Both the position numbers and the translations under genes were made by a program. Shown here one piece after another: positions 1 through 12,231 of a stretch of DNA of 64,000 bases. Every line of letters starts with the position of its first letter. Positions within the stretch are counted from its first letter, which is position 1. Under the pieces are notes generated by a model. The model saw only the letters and a list, made by a program, of their open reading frames with translations, did no database searches and was not told the origin of the DNA. The stretch spans positions 3,224,001 to 3,288,000 of the forward strand of contig OW051495.1 in assembly GCA_932521035.1 (NCBI GenBank), in the 5' to 3' direction. The DNA comes from Oscheius dolichura (lineage: Eukaryota > Nematoda > Chromadorea > Rhabditida > Rhabditidae).

Positions 1-856
1 AGTTTATTAGAGTATAAATTGACGTGTTTACCCCCGTGCTCCAGCGAAGCAGTCCTCCATCCATTTCATTGTCACTCAAAAAAACGGAGAGAACTGCTAA
101 AAAGTAAAAATAATTCTCGTAATATAACCAGTCTGTGGTCGGGTGGCCATTATCTCGCCATTACTGGAGGGGCAAACGAAAAAAGACAAATAGTAAACAG
201 GAATGCGGGGGAGGAGGCCAACATTTTTTCATCCATCGCGTTCAGTTTATTACCGTTTCCATTAAAAAATCCCAAGTGTATTCGTCTAACAACTGCTCCC
301 CTCCCGAATAAACCAGCATCATCGATCGACTGCCCGTATTGATTTTACGGGGAGAACACCCCCATCCCCACACCTCCCGGGAGACAGATTAAACGGGCTT
401 CCTTCCTAGTTTCCGCCTGGACTCCCTCCTCCCCGGTACTTCCTACCTCCTCCATCTGGCACTGTTTTGCCCCTTCTCGTCTGTTATCTCCTTGTTTCTC
501 CTCGGCCATCCTCCCCCACGATTGCCTCCTTCTATACATAGTAGAGATCGAGAGAAGCCTCTCGTCTTCTAGTCCTTTTCAATCCCCATCCCCCTTCCAA
601 AAAACAGAGCAACATAGTTGTTTCTTTGATGACGTCAGTGCCGCCCGTGTCCGTCACCCTCGCGGTTCAGCATCGCGAGTCAACACGGCTCTCTCCCTCC
701 TCTCTTTTTCCGAGAGAGAGACTAGTCTCTCACACATCAGACTTCCCTTTTTCCTTTTTTTTATTTCCGTTTCTTCTAATTTATAGAAAATAGAAGGAAG
801 TTACAGATTGTCCTGTCAATTTGGCTCATTTCACTTATCACAGACTGCCTTTAAAA
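1..856. other. Upstream region of ari-2
   Basis: No convincing gene is seen here. An open frame at 19-342 (+) has no recognisable domain and no splice-site context. The last part is pyrimidine-rich and ends in a 3' splice-site-like tatcacag at about 840, ten bases before the Ariadne-2 start, so it probably holds the promoter and the outron or 5' UTR of that gene. A full CRE-type palindrome lies at 630-637. Confidence 0.5.
630..637. promoter_or_regulatory. CRE-like palindrome TGACGTCA
   Basis: This is a perfect 8-bp TGACGTCA, the consensus site for CREB/ATF bZIP factors, about 220 bp upstream of the Ariadne-2 start codon. That is a usual distance for a proximal promoter element. One site of 8 bp can arise by chance, so function is inferred from position only. 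Confidence 0.35.
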
Positions 857-3271
857 ATGGACGATGAGGATATGTACGCAGACGACGACTACGACGGTAA
901 GTACCTCTTTTATTCTATTCGTTTTGATCTATATTTTATAAAAATGATATTTCAGAAGATTATTACGACGAGGACAGTATGGACGCCGTTATAGAGGACA
1001 GCCAGCCGACGCCGAACATCGACTGCGAGGAGGCCGAGTTCGAATGTCTCGGGACACACGAGGTGGGCCTTGTCCTCCTTTCTTTTTATTGTCAATATCA
1101 GGTGGAACGAGTACTGAACGAGTCGGTGGCCTTCCTGTCCGAGAAGGCTCGTATAACGCCGTCCCTGTCGAGAATGCTCCTCCATGCCCATGAGTGGGAC
1201 GCGAACAAGGTGAGCCAACTTGTTTTCTTCTCCCCAAAACCAATTCATCTCCCCTAGAGGTAAACAAAAAACAACGTGCCCTATTTCAGGTATCGAACCT
1301 CTTGTCTCATGACCAGGAAGCCGTACTCCGATCCTGCAATATCAAGGCGAGCACCATGGCCTCGGCCCAGGAGGAACAGTACTGCGCCGTCTGCGCGGAC
1401 GAGGTCCAGGAGCAGATGGTCTCCCTCGACTGTAAACATTCCTTCTGTGTCCCCTGCTGGAGGAGTCACATCGAGGCCAGGTTGGAAGACAGTTTATGAA
1501 TAAAAGAGAGAGATGGCTCAGGTTGTCGGAAGGGGTCGCCTCCCGTCTGTCCTGCATGGATCCGGATTGTAATCTCATTTGCCCCTTTGAATTCGTCGTC
1601 CGGATATTGGACAAACCCCAGATGAGGGCCAAGTGAGTCGCCTTCTTTCGAGGGCATCCTCATTTCAGATACGAGAGATTCGTCTACCGGGACTATGTCA
1701 CCTCCCATCCAGAGTTGAAATTCTGCGTCGGGAAGGACTGCGCCGTGAGTCTATCCTCCCTGTCCCCTCAATCAGTCCTCCCGTTTCAGGCAGTGATCCG
1801 ATCTAAGGAGAAAAAGGCCAAGAAAGCCGTCTGTACCAAGTGTAAAACGACATTCTGGTTAGTCTTTTCCCAGAAGGGTCCAAGAAGTGTGCTCTTTGAA
1901 CTTCTCGGAATTGTGTCCTAATCGTGTCATTAGAGAGCGGCCGGGCCAATTGGACCCATCCATATGAAATGCACATTTTTCATGGAAATAGGACCCGTCC
2001 GGCCGGGCAGGGGGATGAGTCTACACTCTCAACTTTTGCAAATGGGGACGAAGAAAATCTAATCGCGGTCTCGGTCATTTCCCTCATTAGAGATGGGTCT
2101 TCGCATGTCGTCTCGCGAGTTCCGCCTGGTTACGTGGGAACATCTCTCCGGGATTTGGGAGTCTGCCGCGCGATTAGCGACCAAATCCACCCCGGGCAAT
2201 CCTAATTCATTTTACCAAGCAGAAGTCTGTAGTTCCTGCTGCCGAGACTCTACGAGGCAGGGGACTGAAAATAGAGAGGGAAGAGACGAAAATAAAGAAT
2301 CATTTTCAGTGTGATGTGTGGAGTGGACTACCACGCTCCGACGTCGTGTGAGACGATCCGGCAGTGGCTGATCAAGTGTGCCGACGATAGCGAGACGGCC
2401 AACTACATCAGGTAAGTGCCCCCCTCTCTTCCCAAACGAGGAGATCCCCTTCAGTGCTCACACGAAAGACTGCCCCCGCTGCCATACTTGTATCGAGAAG
2501 AACGGCGGCTGTAACCACATGCAGTGCACCAAGTGCAAGCACCACTTCTGTTGGATGTGTTTCGGCGACTGGAAGAACCACGGCAGCGAGTATTACGAGT
2601 GCAGCCGGTACAAGGAGAACCCCTCGGTGGCGGCCGAGGCGAACCATGTCAAGGCCAGAAGGGCCCTCGAGAAATATCTCCACTATTACGAGCGGTTCGA
2701 GAACCACAACAAGTCGCTGAAGATGGAGGAACAGTTGAGGGAGAAGATCAGGAAGAAGATCGACGCCCGGGTAGGCATCCTCCTTGTTTAGTGGACGAGT
2801 CTTTTTTCTAGGTGAATGACCACGACGGGACGTGGATCGACTGGCAGTACCTGCTGGGGGCGGTGTCCCTCCTGGCCAAGTGTCGCTACACCCTACAGTA
2901 CACCTATCCCTTCGCCTATTACCTCGACAGCGGGGCACGAAAGCAGCTGGTTCGTTTCCGGGTTCAACTTGTCCTTTTTCCGAGAACTGGCTCGCGTGGG
3001 GCCCTCGCTTTTTGAGAGGGGGGGGGGGGAAGTAATCAACGGCGCGCGTGTTTTCATGATTGTTTGGAGCAGGGAGGAAAAGGGGTCGAATATTCTATTA
3101 GGAAGAGTGATGTTTCAGTTTGAATACCAACAGGCACAACTGGAGAAGGAAGTCGAGGAACTGGCCTGGGCCGTCGAGCGGGCTGACATCACCGCCAGAG
3201 GCACCCTCGAAGGCCACATGCACCGAGCCGAGCACAAGCGACAGACACTCCTCCATGACTTTTTCTTCTAA
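857..3271 (+). CDS. ari-2: Ariadne-2 RBR E3 ubiquitin ligase
   Basis: This is a RING-between-RING ubiquitin ligase of the ARIH2 type, which accepts ubiquitin on a RING2 cysteine and works with neddylated cullin-RING ligases (family knowledge). The protein starts with an acidic stretch ([13 protein letters not shown]). RING1 follows ([11 protein letters not shown]...C-H-C-C, about 1383-1460), then the IBR, then RING2 with [16 protein letters not shown] near 2475-2530, whose GGCNHM carries the catalytic Cys. The Ariadne helical domain closes it, with the ARIH2-like runs [22 protein letters not shown] and FEYQQAQLE. The stretch [13 protein letters not shown] before RING2 separates ARIH2 from ARIH1. 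About nine introns are visible. Most are near 40 bases, but one (1858-2309) is 452 bases and another (about 2949-3118) carries a 12-G run. The first exon is 857-896. The start follows a 3' splice-site-like tatcacag. Confidence 0.93.
3018..3029 (+). repeat. G12 homopolymer in an ari-2 intron
   Basis: An uninterrupted run of 12 G lies on the + strand inside the last intron of the Ariadne-2 gene. It is one of three long G tracts in the window (others at 19750-19767 and 49694-49716). Such tracts can form G-quadruplexes and are unstable in worms lacking the FANCJ helicase DOG-1 (family knowledge). Confidence 0.9.
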
Positions 3272-4314
3272 TCCTCCTCCCTCATCCTCTCGTCCCCTGT
3301 ACAGTATCCTCTCTCCTTTCCCCAGGTACGGGTCCTCCCTCACGGTATTCATTGTCAATTGTATAGCTGTCTCCCCTAGAGTTTTATGGTGCCTTCCTCC
3401 TCCCTTCAACCTCAGCCTCGTCCTCCTCCCTCACCCCGCTCATCTCTTCCTAGCCCCATTGCTGTGATTAGATTATCTTGTCATTGATCTTTTACCGGTT
3501 GATATGAAAGATTGAATGAACAGTACAAATTGAAGTAGAGAGAAGGGGACGGAAAGAGGGAAGCGAAGGAGGACAGCCATATCAGCAGCGGATGTTCAAC
3601 CAACCGCCGGCTGTGTTATCAACACAGACATGGAGTCATTCGAGTCATTAAATCTTCTTATTCTTCTCGCTATGGATTTTTCCGGGGAATACATGCTTTT
3701 CTACCTGATTCAGTCGTCTCCTTCATCTTTTAATTTCCAAAATCTCCAGTGGTCATGTGCATCCTCCGCTACCTTGCCCCCGTCTTCGGGAAGCTGTCCT
3801 TGGTCTGCCCTCTTGCCCGGAAGCTTTTCCATGGGTCAAATAAACATCAGAGCAGCTGGAACATACGAAGGGCATTGCCCTGTACCCGGCACCTGGGGTT
3901 GTTATTCCGGATGTCCTTAGAAGCTGAAGGCCAGCAGGAGGATGAGACGGATCCTCCTGTAAAGTAGAATTTGAGGAATGTGCATTTTATTCTAAGATTT
4001 AGTAATTGTTTTGCAAGCTGTGCAGGTCTACGGTAGCCTTATCTCTCTGGATATGGCCACACCCCATCTTCTCTTCCCCCTCCTTCAAAACCAACCCAAT
4101 CCCAGCATCTCATCTCCGATTTCAGTAGTTTGTTCCAGTTTGCAATAGGCTGCCCCTATAATGGGACCTCGTGGCATAACGAGACATAAAAGGGAAATAA
4201 AAATGATAAAAGTCTCTTGGTGATGGGTGGACTGGGGGCACCGCGGGAGGAGCTCTCCTCCCCGTTTACGAATCTCTGCTCCTGTCTCCTATACTGTCCT
4301 TTTCAGGGGACCGA
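3272..4314. other. Gap between ari-2 and the next gene
   Basis: This stretch holds the ari-2 3' UTR and the promoter of the membrane protein gene that follows. One small open frame (3755-3967) is listed separately. At 4301-4306 a ttttcag lies eight bases before the next start codon and probably serves as a trans-splice site. Nothing else was recognised. Confidence 0.4.
3755..3967 (+). CDS. Possible small ORF, 70 aa
   Basis: An ATG at 3755 follows a splice-acceptor-like tctccag by five bases, the pattern seen at real starts in this window. The frame reads MCILRYLAPVFGKLSLVCPL at its N-terminus and ends in an acidic tail (EDETDPPVK). The N-terminal third is hydrophobic with basic residues. No family is recognised and no poly(A) signal is obvious just after the stop. 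It could equally be part of an untranslated region. Confidence 0.25.
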   Translation: MCILRYLAPVFGKLSLVCPLARKLFHGSNKHQSSWNIRRALPCTRHLGLLFRMSLEAEGQQEDETDPPVK

Positions 4315-6951
4315 ATGGGGGCCGTCTTCCGCGACGTGGGATGGCTTCTCAAGGTCCATCATCTGTGTACAGCCCTCCTCTACCTCATCTTCCTCCTCTG
4401 TATATTCATGAATCTCTACGTCTTGCTCAGCCGGGAGGACACCCTCTTCTACCTTCGCGTATACCATTCTGTAGACCATTCTCCCCACCTCCTTTCAATC
4501 TCCTCCTTAAGATAATAGCATTGTTGATGACTTGTTGTGGTGTAATCCAGGTAGAATTCCTCATCCGGACGAGAAATCTCCCCAAATTGGATGAGCCTCA
4601 CGCCATCCCTGATCCAGCATTGATAGGTAAGAGATTGTCTCGCCTCCCCTGAACAAGTTCCCCCAGGAGCCGTGGCCCTGACCATCGGCATCTGCCTGGG
4701 CTACCTCTACTTTATCGTGTTCAACTACGCCTTCGAGGATTGCGACAAACTGGTCGACGCCATCTACAAGTCAGTGGGTTCATCCGAAGATAAGGGGACG
4801 CGTTGACGTTCGGGCCAGTTAGGTACAAGTCGACAAGCGAACCAATTTACAACCGCCGGCTCCAAAAAAGACGTTGGGTTTACAACCAGAGGGGTGCAAA
4901 TATTCACGAGATAAAAGAATGAAGCAGAACATTGGTTCGACCAGGGAGAAGAGAGAGAGAGAGCCTTTTCAGTGGGGAGCTATGGCTGGAGACAATCTAC
5001 GACGTTATCATGGCTGCTTTTTCTTTCCTCAGCCTTATTTATGTCCTTCAACGTCGCTATTACGGAGCCATCAATTCTAATCTAGATAAGGTGGCCTCTT
5101 CTCGGAAATAAAGAGACTCCTGGTCTTTTCAGGTGGGCCGCCTCTTCATCAACATCACCTTCTGTGTGGTATGGATGAAGGTCGTCATCTATAAGGGATA
5201 CCTCAGCTACCAGGTGAGACACCCCTCTCTTGAAAAGGTCAGTTCTCCAGGAATTGTGCCAACGGAAAGAGCTCGACGGGTACTGGTGTCCCGTGGTCAA
5301 GAGACACTACGAATGCAACCCGGGAAATGATCTCCACGGTACGCAGAAGATGTGGTCAGTCTTCTCCTGGACTCTTCTTATGTTCAAGCCTAGGTATTAC
5401 ATAAATAAGGGAGTCCTCTCCGCTTCCATCATCTCCTGTGCCTCGGAATTCTTCCCTGTCCTTCTGGTCACCCACTGGCTGGCCAATGGAGGAGCGGAGG
5501 AGAAGGCGGAGGATATCGAGAGGAGACAGCAACTGCGGCAGGGAGTTCGTGGCCTTCTTCGGGAGTTTATGAAGAACGTCTCCCGTGTCTACACCGGAAG
5601 CATAGCCCTGAATCAGAAGCCTCTCCGAGTTCCGTAAGACTTTCTCAGGTCACAATCCGTATCTCCTCACAGACTCTACGTGAAGTATTTCTTCTGGGCA
5701 ATCGTCCCCTTGGCTGCAGTGGCCAACTCAATCAAATGGATCGTCTTCTTCTACTTTGCCATTGGTATCCTTTGTATAAATTCCAACAAGAAAGTTTAGA
5801 CTTCGACGACTTGGTAGCTGAACATTGGATGGGGCTAGACATAACGGCCCTTATAGCCAACAGCTTACAGCTGTTATTCTTCGGAGCGGTGAGAATTATC
5901 CGAAAATGTTTCTATAAGGAATTGCCTAGGTGTACCTCTTTGCCCATCACTATCTGCCGGACGACCGGCTGGATGCCCACCACAAGGCCCACGCCCGAGG
6001 AGACATCACCATCCTCTTTGGTTGTGCTGTCGTCCTTTTGATTAAATTGGTAAGAGACTCCCTGAATAGACGTGAAATGTGATCAAGGTGCTTCAATGTG
6101 TAGAGTTGGCTTTCCAACAGAAGGACGGCTTCATTACGGTCACCGACCAGGCGACGAACACTGTCAGCTTCTGCCTCGTCCAGGTGATCTTTCCTAATTT
6201 TATGAATGTCTCCCCCAGGCCTGCCAATGGCTCCAATACTTTGCGGTTCGTCGGATCTTGGCCATGAGTGACCGTGATTGCCGAGCCACGAAGACATTCA
6301 TGCCGTTTATTGGACTGGGTGGTCTTCTGATAGCTTGGGTTCATTTTGGAATCACCTTCTTTGACACCTCTCTCATAAAATATCAACTGACCGATGAGCA
6401 GTACAGGTAGGACTGGTTTTAGATCTCAAAGATTAGAATAGGTTTTCCGAGACGACCCTGGTCTGTATGATCTTCACCCAGACAATGTTCCCCGCTGATT
6501 ATCTGTTCGCCTTTACCGTCAGTGGCTGCTACTTGGAACTTCTTCAACGGTAGGACCCTTCTCTCTTTTACTAATGGCTCCTGAAGGTATCTGAATATGG
6601 GCTTCTTCCAATTGGGAGTGCCCCGGCTGGACACCGGGAACGGACACGGCCACGGACATGGACATGGAGGACAAAATGGTCATGCTGGCGGGCACCCCGA
6701 GGTAATACTGTTAGAATGACATTTTCAATTGGAGAAATAGATACCGGAGGAGAGGTTCGACAACGGTCCGAACATAGCCACCATGATGCATGCCGCCAAT
6801 ATACTGTACAGGAAGAGGATGGAATCCTCCGATAGAGTACGTCTCCTCCAGAATTTCTCTCATCTCCTTTTAGTCGTCCTCCATCACCTCCTCCTCGGCA
6901 CCTGCCTCCTCTACCTCCCATTTGGTCCCCTCAAATTATAAACAAGACTAG
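4315..6951 (+). CDS. Multi-pass membrane protein, possibly otopetrin-like
   Basis: This is a polytopic membrane protein with about 11-12 predicted spans. Examples are LCTALLYLIFLLCIFMNLYV near the N-terminus, LTIGICLGYLYFIVF, LFINITFCVVWMKVVIYKGY, ASEFFPVLLVTHWLA, LQLLFFGAVYLFAHHYL and MPFIGLGGLLIAWVHFGITF. The last span (MFPADYLFAFTVSGCYLELL) sits where otopetrin proton channels have their final FRFHS-type helix. The span number and length also suit that family, which is expanded in nematodes. This assignment is weak and rests on topology rather than a diagnostic motif. The cytosolic tail has a His/Gly run (GHGHGHGHGG) and a Ser-rich end. At least ten short introns are visible, the last being 6838-6873. 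The start follows ttttcag (trans-splice-like). The stop lies 72 bp from the convergent astacin stop. Confidence 0.75.
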
Positions 6952-7022
6952 GGTGTGAATAGTGTTTATGGATATTGTTTGTACATTAAATGAAGAGATA
7001 TTAAAATATAAAATGTGAAAGA

Positions 7023-8828
7023 CTAGTCGACCATGCGGTATTGGAAGGAGAAGCGGAGTTGGTTATAGTAGCTCAGGCCACGGATACTAATCTGATTCGA
7101 GGTGGAAGAGAAGACCGTCGTCGGACAGCAGAGCCTAAATATTTTGTCTCCCCCTCTCAATTTTCTGACTTACAGCATCCCTCCGAGCATGAAATTTCCC
7201 AGATTAATGTCGAACGCTTGCCAGTGGCACTGATCCTGGCACATGGCGGTTTGAGTGACTTGGAACTGGAGCTTCTTCCCTTGTGGAGCCTGAAATACCT
7301 TGTTTTTGTAATTAAAATTTATGGGAAGACCTGTACGAGCCAGTAGCAATCATTAGGAGTCGTTAGAGGATTGTAGTCGCTAGGATCCCCGGCTGTCCCG
7401 TTGAAAGTCGTCCACGATGAAGAGGTTGCCTGTATTCTCCCCTATTCCTGTCCTTATAGTCCCGAACCTGGATGACCTGCCCGTTGCAGTTCTTCGCATT
7501 CCCTTGCGACAATCCGGTACAAGTAGGCCCAGTGAACATGTGTGGGCAGAGACATTCGTTACACTTCCTCGAGTTGACAATACCGCTGTTTTGACAGTTT
7601 GGCTTTGTGGTACACCGCTCTGAATAGACAAGTTGACTAGACTACCGTAACCGACGCGAGCAGTTGTAGAGAGCGTTGACGGAGATGACATCCGAAAAGG
7701 CCGGCTCTTCTCGCTGTCCCATGGTATTGATATAGTTTCTATCTCGGGGAATGATCGTCAGCTCGGATGTGTTCGAAGCAAAGGCATCTGAGGGGCCATT
7801 AAACTCGAGGAGATCTCTTACACGCGTCGTACTGCATCACACTTCCAAAATCATAGGGAACTCCCAGATTATTCGAGGTCTGCTGGGTCATCTTGACGAA
7901 ATTGTACTGTAGGGCTGGGTCGATGTTGTTCATGTTGATCGAGACGTAGTCATCCCTGTCGTAGCGGGACTGCTCGTGGTAGAATCCCAAGGCGTGGGCA
8001 GTCTCGTGGGTGACTGTCCCCAACTGAAATCTTCCACTGGTTCAATTACCCCGGAACGTACGCTTTCGCACCCGTTGCCAATGGAGATCTGCTGTGATGT
8101 CCAGCCGGGTTGTTTTCCCACGTAGGACCAACATCCCGATCCGATGTAGTAGTTCAACATATTCGGCCCGTTACTGTTCTGTAATTCTTTCTTCGTCATC
8201 CTCATCTGTCTCTCTTCACCTGAAAATTGAGGCAGGTGTTCGTCTGCCAGTATTGAACGGCGGCGTTGACTAGGGGCAGCTTCGTCTGATCATTTTCTAA
8301 AGTTCCCGTATATTTTCAAAGCCCCTAACTCACGTATAGACTGATCAATGGTGTAATAAATGGGTGTGCTAGGATCCCAGTAGTAGTTAGGATCAGTAGT
8401 GGCTGCTCTCTTTGCCTTCGACCCCTGCCCCTCGGCTATCTTGGTCGCCTGTTCCACCGTCAGCATCATATCCCCCTCGTACATCCATTCGCTGATATTC
8501 TTGTTCACCTCCGGGATATGAATGGTCTTCCGATTGTAGGGAGGGAATTCTATCGTCTCCGTTGAGCTCTATAACCTTCTCATTAGCGCCAAAACAGGAG
8601 GCTGCCTCACCTGGACTGGTTCCCGTTTCAGTTTTGTCTTTTCAATTGGTAGGGCGGGTTTCATTCGGCTGAGGATGTTCTTGACCTTTTCGCGTGTCTC
8701 CAAGTTGTCCTCCGAGTCCGGCTTCAACTTCAAGTCACCAGGGCGACCCTATAATCTCTGTGGGCAATAAGTAACATCCTTACCATGACGCCGAGCAGGA
8801 AGAGGGAAAGGATGGCAGAGACGAGCAT
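7023..8828 (-). CDS. Astacin zinc metalloprotease (NAS type)
   Basis: This is a secreted zinc endopeptidase of the astacin family, used in nematodes for cuticle moulting, hatching or matrix processing. The start at 8828 gives a signal peptide (MLVSAILSLFLLGVM). A propeptide follows and ends at a basic KAKR site near 8410. The catalytic domain has the complete zinc motif HETAHALGFYHEQSR (about 7965-8010, HExxHxxGxxHxxxR) and the Met-turn SVMQYD with the tyrosine ligand (about 7835). An EGF-like Cys-rich stretch (CTTKPNCQNSG ... CNECLCPHMFTGPTC) comes next, and the C-terminus looks like a CUB domain ending FSFQYRMVD. This signal-pro-astacin-EGF-CUB order is typical of C. elegans nas genes. All catalytic residues are present. 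About nine short introns are seen. Confidence 0.92.
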
Positions 8829-9162
8829 GTCGGCAGTGGCCTGGTTGATACCTCATCTCCTCTCGGCTATAAGTACCGTCCCGGATCAAATTATTTTGCC
8901 TCCAGGCATGCAATATGGAGTCCACTGCCTATTGTCCACGCGCCACAAACAAAAAATAACTACAGATTGGAGCAGATTTATTGGCACAACAAGCATATTC
9001 TTCTGTGTTCATATGTCTATTTATTATTAGCAATCAGTATTATTTAAACGTGTGGAATGTGGAAAGGAGAAAGTTTCTTAGGAGAAAGAACGAAATCGAG
9101 GAAACCCGCGCGAGGCCGAGTAGGGCGCTAGCCTCTGGGCGCTGTGATATGAGGTGGGTGGC
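8829..9162. other. Intergenic region
   Basis: This 334-bp stretch lies between the astacin start and the stop of the PAN-ZP gene, both on the minus strand. It should hold the astacin promoter and the 3' UTR of the upstream gene. No gene or clear element was seen. Confidence 0.4.
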
Positions 9163-12100
9163 TTAGGCTTTGGAGGTGAGCTTGTCCTGGGGCTGGTTGA
9201 TGGCGTGGCAGCCCCAGACGACGATCAGGGCGGAGAGGATTAAACAGATCATCGACAGGGAGACGACCGAGGAGACGAACCACGTCTCCGACAGGCAGAC
9301 CATCTCATCGGCCAGGCTGAAACCATAGCTTTAGACTAATTGAAAAACTTACGCGGCGATTGTTCTGTTCATGCTCTCCTGTTCCTCGTCTTCCTCGCCC
9401 TTGGCCAAGACGCGGATGATGGCAGAGAGTGTCTCCTCGGATTCGCCTTGGAGGGCATCGGCCGACCTCTTCTTACGTCCGTGGGACATGAACAGCTCGT
9501 TGGAACCAGAGTCAAGGCAGTTGGACTAAAAAGGATGGGTAAGAGGCGAACGAAAAGGTTGAACTAACCACGGGGCAGCCATTGGGTCCGGCACAGAACA
9601 TAATGGTGCACATGATCTGGACATCGTAAGAGCCGTCGAGGCGGAAGGCGCGGAGATCACTCTTCAGCCTGTTCTTGTCGAAGTCCTGCTCGACGGGGCC
9701 GACAAGGGCCGGATAACGAGGACAGCCGTTCTCGATGAGGGTGAAGGGGACACTGTCTCCGAATCCTCCAACACGGGTGGCGACGCATTCGGTGACCATC
9801 ATGTTGTGGGGGCCAGCTTGTTCGGAAGAGATGACCAGGAGGAGAGGATCCCCGATAGAGGCCTTGTGAAGAGGCTCCTCCAGCTGGTTAAGGATGGTGA
9901 GCTCAGCAGTGACGGGAGGAGGTGTAGCCACGTCGAGGACTGTAGTGTTCTGGGAGCTGTAACAGGTTGTTTACTAAAGTGAGAAGGTGACTTACTTGGC
10001 TTCGTAGATGGTGGTGACGACGACGGTTCCCTCTTTAACCATCTTATCCATAGATACGTCGCAAGAGACACGATAGAATCGATCCCATTCGGTGGTGACC
10101 TGGTGGGGGAGGACACCGTCCAGGGAGACGACAACCAGGGCTTCCATCTTTCCGTCACGGATGACGGTACCGCAATCGGCAGATACGGTCGGGGGAGGGA
10201 AGGTGATGGAAATCTGCTTGGCATTCTCGACAACCTAAAATAGTTATTGTTAATTGAATAGAGGAGCGAGTCACCTGGGAACAGGTCGAGAATCTCTCGG
10301 CGGCGTAGATGGCTCCAGTGTAGGGCTCTTTGGTGTTGACGATGAATCGGATTCCCTCGTTGGTGCAGAGAGCCATTCCTCCAAACTGGGATTCTAAACA
10401 GCTCTTTCTGAAGGATTTTCAGAGTATGCTAACCGCAGTTGAATTCGTAGTAGTCCATGGCGGGGTTGGCCTTTACATTGGCATCGGCGCGACCGACGGC
10501 GTAGATGAAGCACTTGGAGCTCTGCCTGAAAATCTTCTGCTATGGAGGATGTGGTATTCTGTACCTGTCATAGTTGATAGACTTGCAGTTGAGATTCTGG
10601 AAGCAGAGGGAGATGCAGTCTGAGACAGTGACACCCTGAGCCGAGGCGACGATCTCTCCTTCGATGGAGGAACCGATGAAACGTTCAAAGGCGGCCTGTT
10701 GTCTGCAGGTGGAGGAGGACAGATCAGCTGAAATGTAAAAGTGTGTACTTGTTGGGTGCCCTCTACTAATCCGAGAAAGTCAAATAGTTGCGTGTCTGGT
10801 ATCGCTCATCGGGGCGCCTTCGAGAGGTGAAGGACGTTCTTATCTAATCGACCCACTTTTTGACAAACGGGTGCGCCTACGGGGTGATCCAAGTTATCCG
10901 CGAGACAAAAAAGGAATTTAGCCGTTGCTAATCAATGACTGGACTTTCACTTAAGAACAGGAGGAGGAGATCGGAACTTACCGGCAACGCAGATGGGCTC
11001 GTAGTAGTCCTTTCCGACCACTTGGCCTTGCTGGTCGGCCCGGGAGAAAGTGTCCTCGTCGGAAACGATACAGTTCTTCTGTTGGGGGTTGAATTCCACA
11101 GATCTTAAATGATAGCCATGGCGGGGAGGGGAGGGGGACCGACCGGCAGAAGGTATTGAGGGAGTCGAGGCACTTCTGGAGACAGTAGCTCTCCTGGGCC
11201 TCTACAGATTGGGTGTGGTCGTAGAAGCGGATCTCGAAGTTGGTCGTCTTCACGAAGACCAAGTTTCCTCCGGAGGGACCACATCGATTCTGGCCTATTC
11301 AGGGTTATTAACAAGAAGAGGAGAGGTTACTCACGAGAGAGGCAGTTGTTGTCATAGTAGTCGACAGTCTGGTCAGCCATTCGGAGATGAGTCGGCTTCG
11401 ATCTTCTGTCTTCCGTCGACAGTTCACAAAGGAAAGACTCATAGTTGTAGTTGACGGAGCGGCAGACGAAGTCCTTCTCCTTCAGGCAGGCGGACAGGCA
11501 TTCCTCCCTCTTGGCAGCCTAAAAGAGGAGGAGTGGCAACTGAGGGGGACGGGCTACCTGGAAGCTCTTGCGGACGAATCCCTCCAAGACGGTCTTTCTC
11601 ATCCTCTCGAAGGAGAACGACCTGTAGGTGCAGGCCTCGTGGGCAGAGACTCCCGGCAGACAGGTCTTCTCATAGTAGAAGTTGTTGGCAGAGGGATTGG
11701 CTGTCAGCTCTCCGGTTCCTAGAAGATAGTGGTTCGAATTGAAGGAGAGGCTTCTACTCACCTGCTGGGGAGGCAGCATCGTCGAAGAAGTAGCAGGTCT
11801 CCCTTCCGTCGAAGTTGAAGGAGGCACAGACTCGCTGAGCTCCGGTCGTGGGTTCGATGTTATTCCTACAGTACTGGGAGCAGGTGAGATCATGTCCTGA
11901 AAATATCCCGCTCTTTGCCCGTGAGTCATCATCCCGTTTGTCCTCTCTGATATCCGCCCGAAGGCGAAAGAATTCCTCAAAATCTAGGTCATTTAGCTAC
12001 GCTTGTCTTTTTCTCCGATTCGTCGTGGGAATCAGTGGTTCGGATGTGATTTCATTATGATGACGAATATCGCGGATGAGATAACACACCTGCTGTGGAG

Positions 12101-12231
12101 ACGACCACCGGGGTTCCGTCGAGACGGGCGCGGGCTATCCTCACGAAGGCTGTCGTCTCCTGGTTTGAGCACTCGAATACGGCTTGGCCGACGGCCACCA
12201 AGAGCAGCGACAGAAGTATCCGCCGCACCAT
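9163..12231 (-). CDS. PAN-ZP transmembrane cuticle/apical matrix protein (NOAH/NompA-like)
   Basis: This apical extracellular matrix protein starts with a signal peptide (MVRRILLSLLLVAVGQA). Four PAN/apple modules follow, each with a C...C...C pattern ending in a 'YYE..C' or 'YYEFNC' turn. Examples are FNFDGRETCYFFDD near 11800, YNYESFLCELS near 11420, CIVSDEDTF near 11065 and CFIYAVG near 10500. A ZP domain starts near 10380 (CTNEGIRFIVNTKEPY) and contains AIYAAERFSTC, CSQ..VENAKQISITFPPP and MCTIMFCAGPNGCP. A furin-type site (GRKKR, about 9480) precedes a C-terminal span (SVVSLSMICLILSALIVVWG) and a short tail. Domain order matches NompA in flies and NOAH-1/NOAH-2 in C. elegans, which attach cuticle to epidermis or cilia. 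About twelve short introns are seen. The only doubt is which NOAH paralogue this is. Confidence 0.88.
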
